Of a stretch of 36,409 nt of DNA, positions 27,203-36,409 are shown one piece after another; positions within the stretch are counted from its first letter, which is position 1; every line of letters begins with the position of its first letter. The notes below the pieces were generated by a model. That model was not told the DNA's origin. It saw only the letters and a program-made list of their open reading frames with translations, and ran no database searches. This DNA comes from Chitinophagaceae bacterium (GTDB lineage Bacteria > Bacteroidota > Bacteroidia > Chitinophagales > Chitinophagaceae), in contig JAIPBY010000002.1 of assembly GCA_021738605.1 (NCBI GenBank), positions 1-36,409 on the forward strand, read 5' to 3'. The position numbers were made by a program, and so were the translations under genes.

Positions 27203-29282
27203 GTTGCTTTAAGGGTTGTTTTTTTACCAGATAGTTATAAATCTCCTGCTGTGAACGCATTCGTTTTTTCCCAGGTGAAGATACATAGTTGTTGATAAAC
27301 TCAGGATCCAAAATTCTTGCTTTTACATTGTCAGACAGTTGGATTTTCAATACTTCCAACAACTCCTTCTTCAAGTCGTTATCGACAATTGGACATGCTG
27401 CCTCTACACGATGATCAAGATTCCTCACCATCCAATCTGCACTGGAGATATACACCAAAACATTCCCCCCGTTATGAAAAACCAAAATCCTGGCATGCTC
27501 CAAATACTCATCGACGATGCTGATCGCATAGGGCGATGCCTGCTTTTTCTTTATTTGCGTTTTAGCAGAATATATACCACGAATAATGAGGTTGACTTCA
27601 ACGCCAGCCACAGAAGCCTGATTGAGTTTTTCAATCAGGGAAACATCACTGAGCGAGTTCAACTTAAGAGTAATGGAGGCAGGAAATCCCTTTTTTGCTT
27701 CCTTAATCTCCTTGTCAACAAGCTCAGTTATTTTCTTCCGCATGCCGACCGGACTTACCAACAAGGTTTTGCACTCTTCAAGGGTACCTGCGTGTGAGAC
27801 TGGATTCTCAAGATAGTAGAATATCCTGTTGATATCCGCCATGATGTTCCTGTTGGAAGTAAGCAGGCAATGATCGCCGTAAAAATGAGCCGTTTTTTCA
27901 TTCAGGTTTCCTGTACTGACAAAGCCATATTGAATGGTTTTGTTTTGCACACGCTTGTTGATGATACATACTTTTGCATGTACTTTCATGTTTGGAATGC
28001 CTAAAATAACTTTTACACCCTCCTCCTCTAACACTGTTTTCCATTCGAGGTTTGCCTCTTCATCGAATCTGGCCTTTAACTCCAACATCACTTCCACTTT
28101 TTTACCATTGCGGGCTGCATTGACCAAGGCATTGATCACCTTGGATTCTGAAGCAAGCCTGTAGGCAGTAATTTTGATGGACTTAACGTCAGGATCGATG
28201 GCGGCTTCTCTTAGTAAGTCAATGATGGCATTAAATGAATGATAGGGAAAATGCAACAACACATCTTTTTTGCCGATTACATCCGTTACCCTTATGGCGG
28301 AATTCAAATCTGGATGAGGGATAGCGGTCATTTTCCCTTTGGTTGCTGGAAACACATCAGGAAAATCCATAAAATGTTTAAAATTATGGATGCGTCCACC
28401 TGGAATGATGCTTGATTTACTGTTGAGCTTCAACTTCTTTGTGAGGTAGTTCAATAGCCCGCTGTTCATCTCCTTATCATATACGAAACGAACAGGTTTC
28501 CCTTTACGTCTTTTCTTGAGCCCTTTCTGCATCTTTTCTACCAGCGATGTACTGATATCGTTATCAAGGTCTAATTCAGCGTCCTTGGTGACCTTGAAAA
28601 TATGCGCTTCAAAATGGTCATACCCAAAATAGGAAAATATATAGGGAAGATTGACCCTTACAATATCTTCAAGGAGAATGATATGTGTTTCTTTTTTGTC
28701 TGTGGGCAATTTGACAAACCGTCCAAGGGTTTTGGAGGGAATCTCAATCAGCGCATATTGCTGCTTGTATGCAGAGTTCTTCTTCTGCATCACCACGCCA
28801 AGATAAATACTCTTGTCCCGCAAATAAGGGAGTTCTGGCAAACTCTCAATCATCAGGGGGATGATATTTGAACGAACTTCTTTCTCAAAAAAATCAATGA
28901 CAAAGGACTTTTGATCCCTTGTGAGTTGTTGATCATTCTTAAGAAAGACCTTGTTTTTTTTCAGTTCAGTCTGAATATTGACCCAGATCCTGTCAAATTC
29001 ACTTTGTTGTTTCAAGACAATATGGAGTAAATCAACCAAAATTTCTGAGACGGCATCTTCCATGTGGAGATTGAGTTTGGTTTTGGACGAACGAAATTCT
29101 GCCATCCTTTTCAATGTAGCCACGCGTACACGAAAGAATTCATCCATGTTGTTGGAAAAAATCCCAAGGAAACGAATTCTTTGATTGATTGGAACAGTAG
29201 GGTCGTTGGCTTCCTGTAAAACCCTTGCGTTAAAACTCAGCCAACTGATATCGCGCTGTACAAAAGTCGACTTATTGACCAT
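27183..29282 (-). CDS. ppk1: Polyphosphate kinase 1
   Basis: RDISWLSFNARVLQEA, NMDEFFRVRVATLKR, LLHFPYHSF, TAYRLASESKVINALVNAARNGKKVEVMLELKARFDEEANLEW. Confidence 0.97.
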   Translation of the reverse strand: MVNKSTFVQRDISWLSFNARVLQEANDPTVPINQRIRFLGIFSNNMDEFFRVRVATLKRMAEFRSSKTKLNLHMEDAVSEILVDLLHIVLKQQSEFDRIWVNIQTELKKNKVFLKNDQQLTRDQKSFVIDFFEKEVRSNIIPLMIESLPELPYLRDKSIYLGVVMQKKNSAYKQQYALIEIPSKTLGRFVKLPTDKKETHIILLEDIVRVNLPYIFSYFGYDHFEAHIFKVTKDAELDLDNDISTSLVEKMQKGLKKRRKGKPVRFVYDKEMNSGLLNYLTKKLKLNSKSSIIPGGRIHNFKHFMDFPDVFPATKGKMTAIPHPDLNSAIRVTDVIGKKDVLLHFPYHSFNAIIDLLREAAIDPDVKSIKITAYRLASESKVINALVNAARNGKKVEVMLELKARFDEEANLEWKTVLEEEGVKVILGIPNMKVHAKVCIINKRVQNKTIQYGFVSTGNLNEKTAHFYGDHCLLTSNRNIMADINRIFYYLENPVSHAGTLEECKTLLVSPVGMRKKITELVDKEIKEAKKGFPASITLKLNSLSDVSLIEKLNQASVAGVEVNLIIRGIYSAKTQIKKKQASPYAISIVDEYLEHARILVFHNGGNVLVYISSADWMVRNLDHRVEAACPIVDNDLKKELLEVLKIQLSDNVKARILDPEFINNYVSSPGKKRMRSQQEIYNYLVKKQPLKQRATGGN

Positions 29283-29377
29283 GTGATGTTATTATTTAGT
29301 ATTTATTCAGGTGAAAATTAAAACATTATAACACAAGTTGTTTGATTTGATTTTTGTTTACAGTAACTTAATACAGC

Positions 29378-30592
29378 ATGAAAACCATGAGGATAGTCAT
29401 AACCATATGTTTTTTGGCTTTTGGGGGGTCAATTTCTGCCAAAGCTGATGCCTATGCCGAAACCCATGAGATTCGCTTTTCCTTTCTTGGAAATGAACAT
29501 ACCATTGAATACCAGGAACCACCCAAGGGATTCCCCAACAGCTTCAATAAAGCCAGCACCTTCCCCAACATGGTAAAGCTGCTGGATGCCTATTGCACTG
29601 ATATAATTCCCGAATTGTCAACCATCAGGAAAAGGCTACATTTATCAGACTGGTATTACTATCAACTGATCAGAAAGGTGTCTCAACAGCTCGTTCCCAA
29701 AGAGAAAGACTATTGGGGATACACCTATTGCAAATGGTTTTTCCTGGCCAGAAGTGGATTCAATCCTGTGTTGTGCACCATGGATGACAAATTATTGCTT
29801 TACATCAAAAGCAATTCAACCATCTACAATATCCCCATCAAAGTAATTGGAGAAAAGCAATATGTATGCATGAACTATCATGACTATAACCATGATATAC
29901 CCATTGAAAAAACAACTCCTCAACCCGTTCAGCCATCCTTCGTTGAAAATAGCGAGGATTTTAACTATATGATTGCTACCATGCCCGATTTCCCAGAAGA
30001 AAAATATGTCAACAAAACCATTGAATTCAAATACAAAGGGGAGACCGCAAAACATGACATAAAGGTATTCCCCGAGATCAAGGATTATTTCATCAACTAC
30101 CCGGTAACAGACTACAGATTTCAATTCAATATACCCTTCAGCAAACTGACTTATTCATCGCTTATACCATCTTTACAATTAAAACTCAAGGACAAAACAA
30201 AGGAAGATGGAGTAGAATACATCATGTTCTTTGTAAGGAACGCATTTGGGTATGAAGCAGACTCGCTGATGTATGGTAGAGAAAAAAGATTTTCACCAGA
30301 AGAAACTTTGGCCTCAGATTGGAGTGATTGTGAAGACCATGCGGGATTATTTTTTTCACTGGTCCGTGAGGTGTATAATCTTCCCATGATCGTACTCAGC
30401 TATCCAGATCATATCAATGTAGCAGTAAAACTTGAAAAGTTCAAAGGAAAGACCATCCTGCACAATGGCAGCATATATACCATTTGTGAGCCTACACCAC
30501 AAAAAAAAGTATTTTTCCTGGGACAGATGGAGAAGAAATTAAGCAAACAACCCTATGAAGTTGTCTATGAATATGTTCCAAGTAGATTTTGA
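29378..30592 (+). CDS. Exported transglutaminase-like / cysteine peptidase-like protein
   Basis: Signal peptide; SDWSDCEDHAGLFFSLVREVYNLPMIVLSYPDHINVAV resembles a transglutaminase-core Cys...His arrangement. Confidence 0.6.
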   Translation: MKTMRIVITICFLAFGGSISAKADAYAETHEIRFSFLGNEHTIEYQEPPKGFPNSFNKASTFPNMVKLLDAYCTDIIPELSTIRKRLHLSDWYYYQLIRKVSQQLVPKEKDYWGYTYCKWFFLARSGFNPVLCTMDDKLLLYIKSNSTIYNIPIKVIGEKQYVCMNYHDYNHDIPIEKTTPQPVQPSFVENSEDFNYMIATMPDFPEEKYVNKTIEFKYKGETAKHDIKVFPEIKDYFINYPVTDYRFQFNIPFSKLTYSSLIPSLQLKLKDKTKEDGVEYIMFFVRNAFGYEADSLMYGREKRFSPEETLASDWSDCEDHAGLFFSLVREVYNLPMIVLSYPDHINVAVKLEKFKGKTILHNGSIYTICEPTPQKKVFFLGQMEKKLSKQPYEVVYEYVPSRF

Positions 30593-30613
30593 TTCAGCCC
30601 TATTGAATCGCTT

Positions 30614-31072
30614 CTATTTAGCATATACATTGATAGAATCAATCAATTGTTGAGACCGCTCTCCCATCCGTGTAAAATATTTTTCACCATTCTTGATAAA
30701 CGAAAAAGTATTGCAAGAATCAGCGTTAGAAAAGTATACCACATCAACAATATCACCTTTCCCATAGAAATACAATTTACCCAGGGATGGACAGTTGTTA
30801 TTAGCGGCAATTGGGGCACTGTTGACATCTTCAATGATTGGCTTCAATAATTGAAGATCTAAAATTTTTAAAACCCTGTAAAAACGAGGATTAGCAGGCG
30901 TTTTATAATAAATAACCGCAGCACTGTCCGCAGCATTGATTTGATCCATCTTTCCTTTGGGGACGATCGGCGTATATTGCCTGGAAGCAAGATCTTCTGA
31001 TTTATTTTCCTCTCTGCTTTTACATGAGTTCAAAAATGAAACCAGCAATAAAAAATATAAATAATGTTTCAT
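30614..31072 (-). CDS. Hypothetical lipoprotein
   Basis: MKHYLYFLLLVSFLNSCKS lipobox. Confidence 0.65.
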   Translation of the reverse strand: MKHYLYFLLLVSFLNSCKSREENKSEDLASRQYTPIVPKGKMDQINAADSAAVIYYKTPANPRFYRVLKILDLQLLKPIIEDVNSAPIAANNNCPSLGKLYFYGKGDIVDVVYFSNADSCNTFSFIKNGEKYFTRMGERSQQLIDSINVYAK

Positions 31073-31086
31073 GGTAAGTCAATAAA

Positions 31087-31113
31087 AAAGCCACTTCTTT
31101 ATGAAGTGGCTTT
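31087..31113 (-). terminator. Intrinsic terminator after the beta-helix-like lipoprotein
   Basis: AAAGCCACTTC-tttat-GAAGTGGCTTT, A/T runs on both sides. Confidence 0.9.
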
Positions 31114-31131
31114 AAAAATACTATTTTTTGT

Positions 31132-32523
31132 TTAGTAAGCCTTGTTTTGAGGATCCCAGTTTGTCCAACCAGTGGTCCAATCAGCAGTACCCATGGCACC
31201 ACGGAAAGTGGTAGCAACAAAATATGAATTCATTCCTGTGAAGTTTACACCAGTAAGGGCAGGTGATCCGGTTCTAGGAAGGAAGTTGGGTGCTGTAGAA
31301 TAAAAAGGAGCGTTCAACATGGCTGCGTCAGCATTAGCCAAGGTAACAGTACCTTCAGCTTCAGCCTTTGTCTTCATCTGTGCTGGTGTTACAATGGCCA
31401 AAGCAGCTGCATCAGTCCTGTATATGGCTGCTGCATCGTTAGAATGAAGCAGATTGTTTCTGAATTCTGAAGTGTTATCAACAAAGAATGCCTTCGCAGT
31501 AGCAGCAGATTCGAATGAAAGTCCACCTTTAGGCCATCCGATGATAATAGAATTTCTCAAAACAAACTGAGTTGCTCTTCTCCACCTGTTTCCAAAATTG
31601 TGGTTCGCTGCAGTTCCAGTTGCATTGTTGGCACCCACAAAGGTAAAATTACTCAATTGAGGCCTTGTAAAAGGAGCAGCAGTTGTGCCTGTACCATCAT
31701 TATCACACTCAATACCATTTGCTGCGTCACCACCATCTACAAAATCAGGTTTGCGACATGCAATACCGTACTGTATTTTACCAGTGTATCCAAAATCGAA
31801 ATCATAGTCGTCATCAGCAGTCGCAAAAGCTACAAGGTTCTTGCAATTTACTGTACCGCCAAAAAACTCATAGGCATCATCATTACCAAAAGAAACCTGA
31901 ACATTTTCAATGATGGTGCCAGAGCCAACACCACCCATGGTAAGTCCATTGATTTCAGAACCGGGCTCTGCTGCAATACCAGCATATTCAATACGAACAA
32001 AACGCAGGATTCCACTTTCATCATTGGCTACAGTACCACCATACTTACGGCCAACACCACCTTCAACGACAGGAGCCGGATCCTGAGGGCGGTTTGTCGG
32101 AGCCTTACCCAAGAGGATAATGCCACCCCAGTCACCAGGCGTTCTTTGTCCGATTGCTTTTCCGCTGGTGAATACAATGGGTTCTGTAGGCCTTCCGTCA
32201 GCAATCAACTTGGCACCCCTTTCAATGATCAAGGCACCTTTCTCGGTGATGTCACTGACAACAACACTTCCAGGAGCTAAGGTAAGGGTATTCCCTTCGG
32301 TGATATAAACATAGCCTTTGAGCGTATATTTACCCTTGGGCAAGTAGTAACTTTTGCTCAATATACCCTGGATTATACGTCCGTTGGTAGCAGGATCCTG
32401 AGGATCTGTACCTACAGCTCCGCCACCGGTTGTATTGTTGATGGTTTCCTCGAAATTAACCTTGATACAAGAACTGAAAGAGAGCATTGCGATGGAGAAA
32501 AGTCCAAAAAGGATTTTTTTCAT
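31132..32523 (-). CDS. Outer-membrane lipoprotein, parallel beta-helix-like
   Basis: MKKILFGLFSIAMLSFSSC lipobox; repetitive YVYITEGNTLTLAPGSVVV...LIIERGAKLIADG...GGIILLGKAP pattern; 34 nt downstream of the TonB receptor gene. Confidence 0.8.
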   Translation of the reverse strand: MKKILFGLFSIAMLSFSSCIKVNFEETINNTTGGGAVGTDPQDPATNGRIIQGILSKSYYLPKGKYTLKGYVYITEGNTLTLAPGSVVVSDITEKGALIIERGAKLIADGRPTEPIVFTSGKAIGQRTPGDWGGIILLGKAPTNRPQDPAPVVEGGVGRKYGGTVANDESGILRFVRIEYAGIAAEPGSEINGLTMGGVGSGTIIENVQVSFGNDDAYEFFGGTVNCKNLVAFATADDDYDFDFGYTGKIQYGIACRKPDFVDGGDAANGIECDNDGTGTTAAPFTRPQLSNFTFVGANNATGTAANHNFGNRWRRATQFVLRNSIIIGWPKGGLSFESAATAKAFFVDNTSEFRNNLLHSNDAAAIYRTDAAALAIVTPAQMKTKAEAEGTVTLANADAAMLNAPFYSTAPNFLPRTGSPALTGVNFTGMNSYFVATTFRGAMGTADWTTGWTNWDPQNKAY

Positions 32524-32557
32524 AAACTGTGTTTTGTCTGTTTGTTGCTAAAGATTT

Positions 32558-35377
32558 TTATTTATTTTTTTTGCTGATGTTGAAGTCATAAGTGAAACCA
32601 ACTGTAATGGTAGAACCCGGCTTATAGGCATTGAAAAGCCTGTCCACACCCTCTTTGTATGCAGTAGCTTCATCAACGTTTTCATAGAAATAAAATGCAT
32701 TGTTGAGGATATCTGCGAAATTGATTTTCAACTCTCCCTGACCAGCCAATACTTTTTTGGACAACTGCAAATCCAACTGGTTTCTTGGACGCTCAAATAC
32801 GTTGGGGAACTCATCATTTCCAACAAGTGTCAATCTCTCACCAACCCTGTTGTAGAGCAAAGAAGCATTGAATGAAGAACCATTGTATTGAAGACCAGCA
32901 TTGATCAAGTACGGAGACTGACCTTGCAATGGCCTGTTGGCTTTTATTTCCTTGTTTCCAGCACTCAGGTCTTTGAAAACAACCTCTGACTGAATGAAAG
33001 TATAGTTACCAAAAAAGCTGAGGTTTTTCAAAGATGGGGACAGAAACTCAAGTCCTTTCCTAACCTCGAGCTCAAAGCCAAGAGTGGTAGCACTTACAGC
33101 GTTTTGGTAGAAATATCGGCGAGAATCAGCATTGCTGGATGGATCAAGCCTGAATTCAATTGGATCAGTAAAATCTTTGTAGAAGGCACCCAACGTTATC
33201 GCCTCTCCAGCCTTGGGGTACAATTCATAGCGAACATCATAATTGAGAATCGAACTTCTCAGAAGGCCAGTATCACCCTTTACACCATAGTTCATTTCAT
33301 AATCATAGAACGCAAATTCTGCAATTTCTCTGAACTCAGGGCGGGCAACCGTTCTGCTGGCAGAAAGCCTGACATTCTGTTTATCGCCAGCGTTGATGAC
33401 CATATTAATAGAAGGAAGATAATCCCACTTCTCAGTAAGCTTTGTATTTCTCAAACCAGTCTGGTCTTTTGATGTAAGCAACTGCTGAAAATTTTCAGCA
33501 CGCAATCCCCAAATGAAACGAAAAGGTCCAACCTTGTTATCCAACATTCCATAGGCGGCATTCAAAATGGATACTCCAAAATACCTATCCTGGTTGTTGG
33601 TAAACTCATCAAGGATATACCCGTTTTGACCCATGTTATCATAGAAGAAAGCAGATTCAACAGGCTTGTAGGCATTGGCAGCTACAAAAGAGTTGAGGTT
33701 GGTTGTAACGTAACGGAAAATCCGGCTTTTGAAATCACGAACCCTGGCAAGGCTGGAGCCACCAAGCTTCAGTGTTTGTTTATCCTTGCCACCCCAGTTC
33801 ATCGGTACAATAAACTGTCCACCACCACCAAAACTATAATCACTCAACTCACTGTGAAATCTTCTGGTATCGTCCGGATCAATCTCAAACTTTTCATTGG
33901 TATTGATGGACCTGGCGTATAAGGCAGTCCGAAGGTCTGGCTGCTTTTTCAAGTTGTAACCAGCATTTCCATTCCATTTGAACTTGATGCCCTTGGCAGT
34001 GAGCTGGTGCTCTCCCTCAAGCTGAGCACTGTAGAGTGACCGCTGGTTGAGGTAAGAGGAATAAAATTGTATATCATTCAGCCTGCTGGTATTGTAGCCA
34101 TTTCTGGTGTAATAATTGTCTTCAAACAATTGATTGAAAAGGTTTTTCAATGAAACCTTGTGTTTCCCCTTTACCCATGTAATATTGGCCACTGCACCAA
34201 GATTGGTCTGGTAGCGGTTCTGGTTGTCATTGAAGTTGAATATCGTTGTCCCATTTGCCTCATAAAAAGAACGCTCCACGTTGTAAACCAACATCGAATT
34301 CCTATAATTCGCTGCAATCAGGACACCAAGGTTTGCACCATTTTTTAAGCTATGGTTTTTGGCATATGTGATGTTGAATGTTTTGATGGGAGCTGCGTTG
34401 GTAGACACTTGCTGGTAAACATCTCCCCTGAAGAGCTTAGTCAACTCAACTTGCTTGTTAAGTCCTGCAGCATCCTTTCCCAAGACCCTGTATAATTGTG
34501 CAGTAGCTGGAAAACTATCTGGCAGGCTTCTGGTGCCATCATCAAAACCAAGCCAATCATATTGGTTGCGCTGATTGCTGATAAAGGGCTTGAAAGTTGA
34601 TTGGGTATTGTATCCAAGGCCAAATCCTACCGTAAGTACATCTTTTGTAGGAATATCTTTTGTATTTACTTGTACAAGTCCACCCGAAAACTCACCGGTA
34701 AATTCAGGTGTAGCTGTTTTGTTGATGATAACATTGTCTATCAACGCGGCAGGGAACATATCAAATGAGAAAGCTTTTTTGTCTGGTTCGCTGCTGGGCA
34801 AGAGGGCTGAATTCAGCATGGCAGAATTGTAACGATCGGACAAACCGCGAACAATGACAAACTTGTTATCCTGCACTGAAGCACCACTTACACGCTTCAA
34901 GACCTCTCCAGTATTCTTATCTGGTGTTCTCCTGATAAAATCAGCAGCCAATCCACTGGACATCGCTGTATTGCTTCTTTGAAAAGTCAACAAGGCAATG
35001 CTGCTCTCTTGGCGACGGGTAGACTTGATGACGATTGCGTCACTGTTTTTGGTTTGTGGATCCAAGACAACTACCATAGCGTTGTCCCCATTGATGCTGA
35101 CTTCGATTTCAGCAATTGATTTGGTATTGTAACCAACACTGGAAACAGTGAAACTGTATTTTTTGCCAGTCTCCAATGAGATGCTGAAATTACCTTCTAC
35201 ATCTGCAACAACCACTTTTTTTGTTTCTTCAACCAAGATAGAGGCCCCAGCAATAGGCTCATTTTTTGTATTGACAACCTTACCAGATATTTTCTGTACC
35301 TGCGCAAAAACAGATCCAGACAACAAAATGGTTATGACCAATAAAACAGATATCCTTAATTGTGAGAGCTTCAGCAT
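32558..35377 (-). CDS. TonB-dependent outer-membrane receptor with CarboxypepD_reg-like N-terminal domain
   Basis: Likely start MLKLSQLRISVLLVITILLSGSVFAQ; ISGKVVNTKNEPIAGASILVEE, plug VSGASVQDNKFVIVRGLSDRYNSAMLN, C-terminal ITVGFTYDFNISKK. Confidence 0.94.
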   Translation of the reverse strand: MLKLSQLRISVLLVITILLSGSVFAQVQKISGKVVNTKNEPIAGASILVEETKKVVVADVEGNFSISLETGKKYSFTVSSVGYNTKSIAEIEVSINGDNAMVVVLDPQTKNSDAIVIKSTRRQESSIALLTFQRSNTAMSSGLAADFIRRTPDKNTGEVLKRVSGASVQDNKFVIVRGLSDRYNSAMLNSALLPSSEPDKKAFSFDMFPAALIDNVIINKTATPEFTGEFSGGLVQVNTKDIPTKDVLTVGFGLGYNTQSTFKPFISNQRNQYDWLGFDDGTRSLPDSFPATAQLYRVLGKDAAGLNKQVELTKLFRGDVYQQVSTNAAPIKTFNITYAKNHSLKNGANLGVLIAANYRNSMLVYNVERSFYEANGTTIFNFNDNQNRYQTNLGAVANITWVKGKHKVSLKNLFNQLFEDNYYTRNGYNTSRLNDIQFYSSYLNQRSLYSAQLEGEHQLTAKGIKFKWNGNAGYNLKKQPDLRTALYARSINTNEKFEIDPDDTRRFHSELSDYSFGGGGQFIVPMNWGGKDKQTLKLGGSSLARVRDFKSRIFRYVTTNLNSFVAANAYKPVESAFFYDNMGQNGYILDEFTNNQDRYFGVSILNAAYGMLDNKVGPFRFIWGLRAENFQQLLTSKDQTGLRNTKLTEKWDYLPSINMVINAGDKQNVRLSASRTVARPEFREIAEFAFYDYEMNYGVKGDTGLLRSSILNYDVRYELYPKAGEAITLGAFYKDFTDPIEFRLDPSSNADSRRYFYQNAVSATTLGFELEVRKGLEFLSPSLKNLSFFGNYTFIQSEVVFKDLSAGNKEIKANRPLQGQSPYLINAGLQYNGSSFNASLLYNRVGERLTLVGNDEFPNVFERPRNQLDLQLSKKVLAGQGELKINFADILNNAFYFYENVDEATAYKEGVDRLFNAYKPGSTITVGFTYDFNISKKNK

Positions 35378-35405
35378 ACTTAAAATTGATATGCAAAGAA
35401 ACAAT

Positions 35406-35471
35406 CCCGGCATTAAGCAAGCGTTAGCACTATGTTAACCAATTGCAATGCGTATGTTACCGTAATGTTAA
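35406..35471 (-). promoter_or_regulatory. Six consecutive 11-mers upstream of the TonB receptor (candidate PhoB-type box)
   Basis: Minus strand TTAACATTACG GTAACATACGC ATTGCAATTGG TTAACATAGTG CTAACGCTTGC TTAATGCCGGG; five of six fit NTAAYRY; ends 28 nt before the ATG. Confidence 0.6.
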
Positions 35472-35522
35472 GAAGGGAAAATCTTGTTAAAATTTCCCAT
35501 CTTTGTTAAATAAAACCATCGT

Positions 35523-36383
35523 ATGAAAGGAATCATTTTGGCTGGAGGTTCAGGCACAAGGCTCTACCCGATTACATATGCCATCAGCAAGCAGATCATG
35601 CCGGTATATGACAAGCCAATGATCTATTATCCCTTGTCAACCCTGATGTTATCAGGGATCAAGGACATCCTGATCATATCTACCCCTCAGGACCTCCCCC
35701 AATTCAGAAAATTGTTTGGTGATGGAAGCCATATTGGCTTGAACATGAGCTATGCAGAACAACCCCTTCCGAATGGACTGGCGCAGGCTTTTGTGATTGG
35801 AGAGGAATTTATTGGCAACGACCCCTGTGCGTTGGTCTTGGGAGACAACATATTTTATGGTACAGGATTGGGGAAAACACTGGAAAAAAATGCCCACCCA
35901 AATGGGGGAATTGTATATGCCTACCAGGTCAGCGACCCGGAACGCTATGGGGTGGTTGAATTTGATCAAAACATGAAGGCCATATCCATTGAGGAAAAGC
36001 CAGAAAACCCCAAGAGCAAGTTTGCCGTACCTGGACTCTATTTTTATGACAATGAAGTGGTAGAAATTGCAAAAAATATCAAACCATCACCAAGAGGAGA
36101 ATACGAAATCACAGATATCAACCTTGAGTACCTCAACAGGGGTAAGCTCAGTGTTTCTGTGTTAGACAGGGGAACAGCCTGGCTGGATACCGGAACCTTT
36201 GATTCGCTGATGCAGGCCTCTCAATTCATCCAGGTAATCGAGCAGAGACAGGGAATCAAAGTAGCCTGTATTGAAGAAATAGCCTGGAGAAAAGGATTTA
36301 TCAATACTGATCAACTGGTCAAACTTGCCCACCCGTTGCTCAAAAGTGGATATGGAAAATACCTAATGGATTTGATCAATTAA
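35523..36383 (+). CDS. rmlA: Glucose-1-phosphate thymidylyltransferase
   Basis: [54 protein letters not shown]. Confidence 0.97.
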   Translation: MKGIILAGGSGTRLYPITYAISKQIMPVYDKPMIYYPLSTLMLSGIKDILIISTPQDLPQFRKLFGDGSHIGLNMSYAEQPLPNGLAQAFVIGEEFIGNDPCALVLGDNIFYGTGLGKTLEKNAHPNGGIVYAYQVSDPERYGVVEFDQNMKAISIEEKPENPKSKFAVPGLYFYDNEVVEIAKNIKPSPRGEYEITDINLEYLNRGKLSVSVLDRGTAWLDTGTFDSLMQASQFIQVIEQRQGIKVACIEEIAWRKGFINTDQLVKLAHPLLKSGYGKYLMDLIN

Positions 36384-36389
36384 GCTGAA

Positions 36390-36409
36390 ATGAAAAAAAT
36401 ACTTGTTAC
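36390..36409 (+). CDS. Start of next CDS, probably dTDP-glucose 4,6-dehydratase (truncated by window end)
   Basis: ATGAAAAAAATACTTGTTAC = MKKILVT, a typical Rossmann start directly after rmlA. Confidence 0.5.

Noticed and set aside
31600-32280. 226-aa plus-strand ORF opposite the beta-helix-like lipoprotein
   Set aside because: Antisense shadow; low-complexity Ile/Thr/Ser-rich translation arising from the repetitive sense strand
35475-35498. GGGAAA...TTTCCC inverted repeat upstream of rmlA with two TTGTTAAA copies 19 bp apart
   Set aside because: Short arms and AT-rich context; not phased with the 11-mer array, so not claimed as an element

Overview
This 36.4 kb window looks like a Bacteroidota (Chitinophagaceae-like) chromosome segment. 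It is densely coded, AT-leaning, rich in TAnnTTTG-type -7 elements, and has no tRNA, rRNA, CRISPR array or obvious mobile element. From left to right it contains: a DUF3108-like protein; a flippase-like membrane protein divergent from ruvC; a tight ksgA/dehydrogenase/greA/HIT run; pdxA; a LolA-like protein; a small Tat/carbohydrate cluster (TIM-barrel isomerase, SUMF1-domain protein, Gfo/Idh oxidoreductase, sialate O-acetylesterase); an ABC-2 exporter; an ATP synthase operon (atpB-E-F-H-A, with atpG absent at its 3' end); an MsbA-like ABC exporter; a large secreted protein with a clan-CD/CHAT-like His...Cys signature; a PhoB/PhoR-like two-component system; a MurG-like glycosyltransferase with a PlcP/LpxH-like metallophosphoesterase; a Ppx/GppA phosphatase overlapping ppk1; a transglutaminase-like secreted protein; a TonB-dependent receptor with a beta-helix-like lipoprotein; and rmlA with the start of rmlB. 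The strongest hunt result is a tandem 11-bp repeat element (core YTAACRY). It occurs six times in a row upstream of the TonB receptor/lipoprotein pair and three times upstream of the PlcP-like/glycosyltransferase pair. In both places it ends 27-28 nt before the start codon. With a PhoB/PhoR-like pair and ppk/ppx between them, this suggests a local phosphate-starvation and lipid-remodelling regulon with a non-SusD outer-membrane uptake pair. A second notable signal is a strong intrinsic terminator immediately after a predicted greA promoter, resembling the E. coli GraL leader arrangement. All calls come from reading the sequence and supplied translations; no searches were run.
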